Below the pieces are notes generated by a model that saw nothing but the letters and a program-made list of their open reading frames with translations, had not been told where the DNA came from and did no database searches. A stretch of 9,313 bases of DNA from positions 1 through 9,313 of the forward strand of contig JAJOKL010000086.1 of assembly GCA_021129895.1 (NCBI GenBank). Direction: 5' to 3'. Source of the DNA: Candidatus Bipolaricaulota bacterium. Its GTDB lineage: Bacteria > Bipolaricaulota > Bipolaricaulia > Bipolaricaulales > Bipolaricaulaceae. Made by a program: the position numbers and the translations under genes. Positions 4,146 through 9,313 of this stretch are shown here, in pieces. How positions within the stretch are numbered: position 1 is the first letter of the stretch; every line of letters begins with the position of its first letter.

Positions 4146-7100
4146 TCAGAGGGAGGGAAGGGATCGTTTGGCTTCCAGGATAAGCGCCATCTCCGCCGCG
4201 GGGAGGAGGGGGATCTCCCCGGCGATCTCCCCCACGGAGCTCGCCTCCACCGTGGAGAAGTCCGGGGCGACTTGGAGCACCAGGTCCGTGGCGCGTGACG
4301 CGTGACGGGTAAGGGACAGGGTGTAGCCGGCGGGGGTCTTCTCCAGGATGTAGATGAGATCGCCTTGTTTGCGATAGATGGTCTCTCCGGCGATGTGGAA
4401 CGCGTTTCCCTCCTCGGAGTAGATGTCGTCGAGGCGGAGGAAAAGGCGCGGTTTGTCTTTCGCGGGATCGCCGCGATGGACGCAGAAGGTGGCACAGTTC
4501 CCGCACTCGTTGCAGAAGTCGTCGATGTGAACGATCTGGCGCCTCTGCTTCACTTGGAAGGGCTCCCGGCGCACCACCTCCAATGACCCGTCCCGGACGG
4601 AGACCACCGGCACCTCCCAGGACACCGGGTCCACGAAATAGACGTGGTTGGCGCGGTTGGGGCATACCTCCACGCATTTGTCGCATATCACCGAGCAGAG
4701 GAGGCAGCGTAGGGCTTCCTCCCAGGCGACCTCGGGGGAGGGCTCCCGGGGAGGGCTCGCGAGCACCGGGAAGGTTTTGCGGGCCCGGATGCGCTTGAGC
4801 TCCGCGATTTCCTCTTCCGAGAGCTCCGGCCGGGGGATTTCCGGGAGCTCGAAGGGGATCCCGAGGTCGCGGCAGATGGCCTCGGCGGCCCTTAGCCCGC
4901 TCCCGGAGGCGGAGATAATGGATTTCACGCCGGGGGAGATGTCCCCGGCGGCGTAGACGCCTTTCACCGAGGTGCGGCCCCACCCGTCGGTTTTTATCTC
5001 CCCCCGTTCGGCCTCCACTGCGCTTCCTTCGAGGAACGAAAGGTCGGCCGCAAGCCCGGTGGCGAGGATCACGGAGTCCACTGGGACCTCGAACTCGCTC
5101 CCCGGGATGGGGAGGGGTTTTCGGCGGCCGTCGGGCCCGGGCTCCCCCAGGCGCATCCGCTGGAGGACCAGGCCCACCACCCGGCCATCGCGGGTCACGA
5201 CCCGCACCGGAGAGGTGAGCTCCTCCAGGCGCACCCCTTCCTCCAGGGCCTCCGCGAGCTCGTCGGGGGAGGCGGGCATCTCCGCCCGGCTGCGGCGGTA
5301 GTAGATCACCACTTCACCCTCGTCCCCCACCAGCCTCCGGGCCACCCGGGCGGCGTCCATGGCGGTGTCCCCGCCGCCGATCACCGCCACCCTCACCGGT
5401 GACGCGTGACGCGTGACGGGTGACGGGTCAAGGGGCTCGGCTAGATCAGGGGGATTCCCCTCCCTCACCCGGCGGAGGAACTCCAGCGCAGGGTAGACCC
5501 CCTGGGGAAGGGGGCCCTGGGGATCGATCCCCTCGATGGGGGGGAGGGCATCCTCTTGGAGCCCGGCGGCGATCACCACCGCAGCGAATCCTTCACCCAG
5601 CAATCGCTCTGGGGGTTCTTTGACGGGAGAATTCGTGCGGATCTCCACCCCCAGTGCGCGGATGAACTCGATATCCGCCTCGATCACGGCATCGGGGAGC
5701 CGGAAGGGGGGGATGAGCCACACCGTCCCTCCGGGGCGGGCCCGGGCCTCGAACACTGTGACCTCGACCCCATTCAGAGCTAAGAAGTACGCCGCCGAGA
5801 GCCCGGCGGGGCCGCTCCCGATCACCGCCACCTTCCGTGACGCGTGACGGGTGCCGCGTGATGAGGGGTGGGGCCGGCTTCCGAGTTGGAAGGCGGCCCA
5901 CTTCAGGGCCCGGATCCCCACCGGGGCCTCGTAGTCATTCCGGGTACAGCGGGTGCGACAGAGCTGGGTACACACGTGCCCAGTGATCCCGGGGAAGGGA
6001 TTTTTGGCAAGCACCACTTCCAGGGCCTTGTCGAACTCCCCCTTTCTGATCCAGTAGCAGTACTCCGGGACGTCCTGGGCCACGGCACATCGCGCCACAC
6101 AGGGGGCGACCACGCAGTCAAAGGGGTCAAGCCCCGACTCCACCTTGGGGGAGCCGAACCGGAAGTACGCCCGCTTGTAGCGGGGTTCCTCAAGGGAGAC
6201 GCGGGCTAGCTCCTCCAGGGCGGAGAGGCCGGCCCGGGAGAACTCCGCGAGCGACCTCGCCCCGGCTTCCCTCATCGCCCGCTCGATTTCCTCGATGTAC
6301 TGGCGGAACTTCCCGTAGCCCCCAGGCTTGAGGAGGTCCGAACATACCGTCACCGGCAGGGCCCCGGTACGCAGGACCGCGGCCACGTTCAGGGCGTCCA
6401 CCCCGCCCACGTAGGAGACGTGGAGGTCCCCGTCGAACTCCCGGGCTAGCTTCCAGTATAGATTCACGGTGATGGGGAACAGGGCTCGCCCGGACATGTA
6501 CATCTCCTCCTCGGGGAGCACCCCCTTCCAGTTCCGCACCGCTAACGTGTTGGAAAGCTTCACCCCGAACACGAGTCCGAGCTTCTTCGCCAGCCCCTTC
6601 AGGTTGCGGATGATCTTCACCGCGTCGGGGTACTGGAGATCCTTTTCGAATGCCTCTTGGGGGAGCTCCACCTCCCGGAAGCCCAGGGCGTCGTGGAGGA
6701 TCCGGGCCACCTCTTCGTACCCCAGGAGCGTGGGATTGAGCTTGACGAAGGTGTGGAGCCGGCGCTCCTCCATGAGGTAGGCGGCGATCCGCTCGATCTC
6801 ATCCGGGGGACAGCCATGCATGGTGGAGAGGGTCACGGAGCCGGCGATGCGAGCGGGGGGCTCGATGTCGGCGAACTCGGGGAACTTTTTCTTGACGATC
6901 TCCTTGATCTCCGCGAGCTCCGAGGAGGCGTCCTGGAGACGGTCCATGAACCGGATCATCGTGGGGCTCGTGATCCCCTTGAAATCGTATCCTACCGACA
7001 TGTTGAAGATGGTTTCAAACGGTGTCTCTTCGAACCCGAGGACCCGCCGCAGGATGTGGACCAGGGCCCAGGCCTTGATGTACTCCCACGCCGATTGATC

Positions 7101-7451
7101 CAGCTTCAGTTCCTGGGACCACTCCACGTTGTAGCCCTCGTCCTCGAGGTCGATGCAGGGGCGGGGGATCTCGAGCTCGTCCATGATCTGGACCGTCTTG
7201 AGCTCGATAAATCGAGCCCCGCAAAGCCAGGCGGCCAAGATGTTCTGTGCCAGTTGTGTGTGCGGCCCCGCCGCCGGGCCCACCGGCGTCCCCAGCCGCT
7301 CCCCCAAGAACTCGGTGCGATAGGGCGCATCCGGCACAGGGCGTACGAACAGGGTTTCGGGGACCCCGAATATCGACTTCCTCCCGCGGAGCTCGGAAAG
7401 GGTCCACCGGAGAAGGACCTCAAACGGCTGGGGTTTCATCAAGTCCGACAC
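4146..7451 (-). CDS. ygfK: YgfK-family Fe-S/flavin oxidoreductase ('putative selenate reductase subunit')
   Basis: About 1101 residues, slightly longer than E. coli YgfK. Order: DHOD-like TIM-barrel region (to about 400, with TPVGPAAGPHTQLAQN and STMHGCPPDEIE); GltD-like cysteine domain (C446, C451, C455; C494, C498, C502); FAD motif VAVIGSGPAG (541-550); NAD(P)H motif VAVIGGGDTA (688-697); and a C-terminal ferredoxin domain with C916, C919, C923, C926, C930 and C980, C983, C986, C990. It is a cytosolic multi-centre electron carrier. The selenate reductase name is historical; homologues sit in purine/urate gene clusters. The GTG at 7451 is chosen because GGAGG lies 5 nt upstream and the resulting start (SDLMKPQPFEVLL) matches the E. 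coli N-terminus as I recall it. The ATG at 7439 is the alternative. Three heptamer repeats are translated within it, at about 530-539, 677-686 and 1046-1055. Confidence 0.94.
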   Translation of the reverse strand: MSDLMKPQPFEVLLRWTLSELRGRKSIFGVPETLFVRPVPDAPYRTEFLGERLGTPVGPAAGPHTQLAQNILAAWLCGARFIELKTVQIMDELEIPRPCIDLEDEGYNVEWSQELKLDQSAWEYIKAWALVHILRRVLGFEETPFETIFNMSVGYDFKGITSPTMIRFMDRLQDASSELAEIKEIVKKKFPEFADIEPPARIAGSVTLSTMHGCPPDEIERIAAYLMEERRLHTFVKLNPTLLGYEEVARILHDALGFREVELPQEAFEKDLQYPDAVKIIRNLKGLAKKLGLVFGVKLSNTLAVRNWKGVLPEEEMYMSGRALFPITVNLYWKLAREFDGDLHVSYVGGVDALNVAAVLRTGALPVTVCSDLLKPGGYGKFRQYIEEIERAMREAGARSLAEFSRAGLSALEELARVSLEEPRYKRAYFRFGSPKVESGLDPFDCVVAPCVARCAVAQDVPEYCYWIRKGEFDKALEVVLAKNPFPGITGHVCTQLCRTRCTRNDYEAPVGIRALKWAAFQLGSRPHPSSRGTRHASRKVAVIGSGPAGLSAAYFLALNGVEVTVFEARARPGGTVWLIPPFRLPDAVIEADIEFIRALGVEIRTNSPVKEPPERLLGEGFAAVVIAAGLQEDALPPIEGIDPQGPLPQGVYPALEFLRRVREGNPPDLAEPLDPSPVTRHASPVRVAVIGGGDTAMDAARVARRLVGDEGEVVIYYRRSRAEMPASPDELAEALEEGVRLEELTSPVRVVTRDGRVVGLVLQRMRLGEPGPDGRRKPLPIPGSEFEVPVDSVILATGLAADLSFLEGSAVEAERGEIKTDGWGRTSVKGVYAAGDISPGVKSIISASGSGLRAAEAICRDLGIPFELPEIPRPELSEEEIAELKRIRARKTFPVLASPPREPSPEVAWEEALRCLLCSVICDKCVEVCPNRANHVYFVDPVSWEVPVVSVRDGSLEVVRREPFQVKQRRQIVHIDDFCNECGNCATFCVHRGDPAKDKPRLFLRLDDIYSEEGNAFHIAGETIYRKQGDLIYILEKTPAGYTLSLTRHASRATDLVLQVAPDFSTVEASSVGEIAGEIPLLPAAEMALILEAKRSLPSL
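4288..4315. repeat. Heptamer repeat cluster R5 (3-4 units), in the ygfK C-terminal region
   Basis: Plus-strand units are GTGGCGC, GTGACGC and GTGACGG, then a degenerate GTAAGGG. In the ygfK frame it encodes SLTRHASRAT (about residues 1046-1055), after the ferredoxin domain in a poorly conserved C-terminal beta region. Confidence 0.8.
5399..5426. repeat. Heptamer repeat cluster R6 (4 units), before the NAD-binding domain of ygfK
   Basis: Four clean units on the plus strand: GTGACGC twice, then GTGACGG twice. In the ygfK frame it encodes SPVTRHASPV (about residues 677-686), directly before RVAVIGGGDTA, the first strand of the NAD(P)H-binding Rossmann unit. Confidence 0.88.
5837..5864. repeat. 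Heptamer repeat cluster R7 (4 units), before the FAD-binding domain of ygfK
   Basis: Plus-strand units are GTGACGC, GTGACGG, GTGCCGC and GTGATGA. In the ygfK frame it encodes SSRGTRHASR (about residues 530-539), directly before KVAVIGSGPAG, the first strand of the FAD-binding Rossmann unit. It is the rightmost cluster; none was seen from 5865 to 9313. Confidence 0.82.
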
Positions 7452-7462
7452 ACTACCCTCCC

Positions 7463-8782
7463 TTACAGCCTCGCCCACAGGGCCTGGGCCGCGGCCCGGG
7501 CCTTGGCCAAGATCCCTTCCTCGTCCACGCCCTCCACCCTCCCCTCAGCCAGCCGCACCTGCCCGGCCACGATCACCGTGTGCGGGGAAAGTCCCTCCGA
7601 AATGTTGGCGAACATGAGGTGGTAAAGCAGGTTGTCCGCCGACAGGGGGGTGGGGGGACGGTAGTTCCACAGCACCAGGTCGGCAGCATAGCCCTCGGCC
7701 AGCTTCCCCATGGGGAGGCCGAAGAACCCCTCTGCCAGCGCGTAGTTGTGCTGGACAAGGGACAGGAGCTTGTCTCCGCCCAGGGCCGTGGGATCGCCGG
7801 ACACATGGTGGGCGAGGAGGCTCGCCGAAAGCAGCTCCCCGATCATGTCACAGCCGAACCCATCGGTCCCCAGCCCCAGCCGGACCCCCCGGGACAGCAT
7901 CGCCTCCACCTGGGCAGCGCCCACCGCGTTGTTCATGTTGGAGCGGGGGTTGTGGATCACACTGGCCGGTCGGGCGGAGAGGAGCTCCAGCTCCGCCTGC
8001 GCCAGGTGAATGCCGTGGGCGAGTAGGGTCCCCTCCCGCAGGATCCCGAATTTCTCCAGCCTCTCTGTCACCCTGAGGCCGTATTTCTGGAGGGCGTCCA
8101 CCACGTCCTCCTTGCCCTCGGCCAGGTGGATGTGGAACGCAAGGCCCATCGGCTCGGCCGCCTCGGCGGCCTGGGAAAGGGACTCCTCCGACAGGGTGAA
8201 CGAGGCATGGAGGCCCATGTGGGCGGCGGCGAACCCAGGGACCAGATCTTCCTTCGTGAACCGGACGTTCTCGGCGATGCCGGCGTCCCGCTCCCCCGTC
8301 CCTCCTCGGTCGGTGACCTCGTAGCAGAGGTCGCACCGCAGGCCCAGCTCATCCACCACCGCCCGCTTGATTGTGCCCAGGGACCCCTCGATGGCGGTGG
8401 GGGAGGCGTGGTGATCGAACAGGGCGGTGACCCCGGCCCGTAGGTGCCACAGGCCCCCCACCAGGGCAGAGATGTAGACGTCATCCAGGGTCAAGGCCCG
8501 ATCCAGCCGCCACCACAGCCCCTCCAGGATGTCCCGGAAGGAGTTGGGGGAAAAACCTGGCAGGGGCATCCCCCGGGCCAGGGAGGAGTAAAGGTGGGCG
8601 TGGGCGTTCACCAGGCCGGGGGTAAGTAGCCTTCCCTCGGCGTCGATGACCTTCGCGCCGGGGTGCTCCGAGGCCGGCCCAGTTCCCACCGCCTCGATCC
8701 GGCCATTCCGCACGATTACATGCCCTTGTTCATGATAGGTCCCGTAAAGGTCCGCTAGCCGGGCCCGTTCTATCACCAGCAT
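7463..8782 (-). CDS. ssnA: SsnA-family amidohydrolase (guanine deaminase/chlorohydrolase-like)
   Basis: A 439-residue member of the amidohydrolase superfamily close to E. coli SsnA. A short N-terminal beta-sandwich is followed by a metal-dependent TIM barrel with NAHAH (H61, H63), FHIHLAE (H217, H219), LLAHG (H256) and LGTDG (D307). SsnA hallmarks include GLWWRLDRAL (88-97), DHHASP (123-128), NPRSNMNN (278-285) and PTPLSADNLLYH. The family hydrolyses amino or halide groups on purine or pyrimidine rings; the exact SsnA substrate is not settled. An upstream in-frame TTG at 8797 would add five residues, but the ATG at 8782 is preferred because GGGAGGG sits 6 nt before it. A transcription terminator lies just upstream, and ygfK starts 11 nt downstream, so ssnA-ygfK is probably an operon. 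Confidence 0.95.
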   Translation of the reverse strand: MLVIERARLADLYGTYHEQGHVIVRNGRIEAVGTGPASEHPGAKVIDAEGRLLTPGLVNAHAHLYSSLARGMPLPGFSPNSFRDILEGLWWRLDRALTLDDVYISALVGGLWHLRAGVTALFDHHASPTAIEGSLGTIKRAVVDELGLRCDLCYEVTDRGGTGERDAGIAENVRFTKEDLVPGFAAAHMGLHASFTLSEESLSQAAEAAEPMGLAFHIHLAEGKEDVVDALQKYGLRVTERLEKFGILREGTLLAHGIHLAQAELELLSARPASVIHNPRSNMNNAVGAAQVEAMLSRGVRLGLGTDGFGCDMIGELLSASLLAHHVSGDPTALGGDKLLSLVQHNYALAEGFFGLPMGKLAEGYAADLVLWNYRPPTPLSADNLLYHLMFANISEGLSPHTVIVAGQVRLAEGRVEGVDEEGILAKARAAAQALWARL

Positions 8783-8788
8783 CGGCTT

Positions 8789-8795
8789 CCCTCCC
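8789..8795 (-). promoter_or_regulatory. Shine-Dalgarno of ssnA
   Basis: GGGAGGG on the minus strand, 6 nt before the ATG at 8782. It decides that start over the upstream TTG at 8797, which overlaps the site and would itself lie almost at the terminator T-tract. Confidence 0.75.
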
Positions 8796-8800
8796 AAGAG

Positions 8801-8831
8801 AAAAAGGGGCCGCCCGACCGGGCGGCCCCTT
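8801..8831 (-). terminator. Intrinsic terminator after the BMP-family gene
   Basis: On the minus strand, perfect GC-rich 13-bp arms (8819-8831 and 8804-8816) enclose a tiny loop and are followed by a run of five T (8801-8805). It begins 15 nt after the TAA of the BMP-family gene. The T-tract ends only 5 nt before the ssnA Shine-Dalgarno, so no promoter for ssnA fits between them. Confidence 0.92.
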
Positions 8832-8846
8832 GCCCCTTGACTTTCC

Positions 8847-9313
8847 TTACCCCTCCGGCTCGCCCGGCCAGGGGCCGACCACGCCGTCCGCCGCCCACTC
8901 CATGGTGATCAGGGACTCGTAGGAGAGCCACATCCCCTCGGGCACCACCAGGTTCCCTCTGCGGTCGTAGATGGGGCCTTGGAACGGGTCGAAGGTGATC
9001 CCCGGGTCGGCGATCTGCGACAGCCGGATGAACACGAGGTCATACACGTTGATGTCCCCAAACACCGGGTGCTCGATCACGTACGCCTTGAGCTCGTCCT
9101 CCCACACCGGGTTGATGGGCATCCCGAAGTCGGCTCCCAGCTCCACCGCCCCCTGGGGCAGGGTCCACCAGTAATCCACGTGCTCCAGGTTGGTGGTGGT
9201 GTAGATGCCCTCGTGTACCTTGACCAGGAAATCGCGATAGATGGCCTCCCAGTGCACCAGCTGCCCGGAGACCACGTAATCGGGGGCGAACTCCAGCATG
9301 GGGGAGTAGTGGG
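8847..9313 (-). CDS. BMP-family ABC transporter substrate-binding protein (3' part)
   Basis: The C-terminal 155 or so codons of a protein whose start lies beyond the right edge. The frame stays open upstream of the internal Met at 9299 (residues HYSP precede it), so that Met is not taken as the start. The pattern of a buried strand (DYVVSGQLVHWEAIYRDFLVKVHEG), an aromatic stretch YWWTLPQGAVELGADFG, and then VWEDELKAYV matches the C-terminal lobe of basic membrane protein/PnrA-type lipoproteins, where the equivalents read roughly W-x-Y-x(n)-G and WWGLAEGVVDLA. These periplasmic or lipid-anchored binding proteins feed nucleosides or related compounds to ABC importers, which would suit the purine genes next to it. 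The acidic Gly/Pro tail ends at a TAA followed by a strong terminator. The ligand is inferred, not shown. Confidence 0.8.
   Translation of the reverse strand, partial: HYSPMLEFAPDYVVSGQLVHWEAIYRDFLVKVHEGIYTTTNLEHVDYWWTLPQGAVELGADFGMPINPVWEDELKAYVIEHPVFGDINVYDLVFIRLSQIADPGITFDPFQGPIYDRRGNLVVPEGMWLSYESLITMEWAADGVVGPWPGEPEG

Noticed and set aside
4122..4162. 8-bp inverted repeat (CCCTTCCC/GGGAAGGG) around the ygfK stop as a terminator
   Set aside because: The loop is 25 nt, the arms are simple purine/pyrimidine tracts and no T-run follows on the minus strand.
71..5864. CRISPR array as an explanation for the repeats
   Set aside because: The units are 7 bp and directly tandem, with no unique spacers and no cas genes. 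The clusters are scattered through genes.
7440..7478. Earlier GTG start for ygfK at 7478
   Set aside because: It would overlap the ssnA stop and lacks a Shine-Dalgarno. The GTG at 7451 has GGAGG 5 nt upstream and gives an N-terminus that matches E. coli YgfK.
6657..7625. Plus-strand ORF of 322 codons
   Set aside because: It is antisense to ygfK and ssnA, whose motifs are certain. It shows no recognisable domain and is a typical high-GC shadow frame.
7247..8026. Plus-strand ORF of 259 codons
   Set aside because: It is antisense to ssnA and ygfK with no family signature. Long open antisense frames are expected at this GC content.
9297..9299. Internal ATG as the start of the BMP-family gene
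   Set aside because: The frame is open upstream to the window edge, and 150 residues would cover only the C-terminal lobe of a protein usually more than twice that length.

Overview
The window is GC-rich bacterial DNA. All nine recognisable genes are on the minus strand and packed tightly, with AGGAG/GGGAGGG-type Shine-Dalgarno sites, ATG and GTG starts, and several overlapping stop/start junctions. The gene content suggests an anaerobic or facultatively anaerobic bacterium with purine/nucleoside metabolism. No marker in the window fixes the phylum; an uncultured, possibly thermophilic lineage such as Bipolaricaulota is only a weak guess.

Layout in transcription order, right to left. (1) The 3' part of a BMP-family ABC-transporter substrate-binding protein, a family known for nucleoside uptake, ends at 8847 and is followed by a strong intrinsic terminator (8801-8831). 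(2) ssnA, an amidohydrolase of the guanine deaminase/chlorohydrolase type, and ygfK, a large DHOD-like/GltD-like/ferredoxin fusion, follow with an 11-nt gap. (3) After a 122-bp spacer with a hairpin come a threonine-synthase-family PLP enzyme, a [2Fe-2S] molybdenum-hydroxylase subunit (11-nt overlap), a MocA-type molybdopterin nucleotidyltransferase (4-nt ATGA overlap) and an FAD molybdenum-hydroxylase subunit. (4) hpt (hypoxanthine phosphoribosyltransferase) follows after a 69-bp gap. (5) The first 21 codons of tsaD run off the left edge.

Together, BMP, SsnA, YgfK, the xanthine-dehydrogenase-type subunits, MocA and Hpt look like a module for purine uptake, deamination, redox conversion and salvage. 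It resembles the E. coli mocA-ygfK-ssnA-ygfM-xdhD region. The molybdopterin-binding catalytic subunit is absent from the window. A threonine-synthase-like enzyme takes the place where a fold-type II PLP enzyme (YgeX) occurs in the related E. coli region.

The most unusual structure is a dispersed family of tandem 7-bp repeats (GTGACGS on the plus strand). There are seven clusters between 71 and 5864, and every one lies in coding sequence. In five of them, inside mocA and ygfK, the repeat is translated in frame as variants of S-R-V-T-R-H-A. Three of those sit immediately upstream of a nucleotide-binding beta1 strand. In hpt a copy supplies the stop codon, and in the [2Fe-2S] gene a copy encodes the C-terminal tail.
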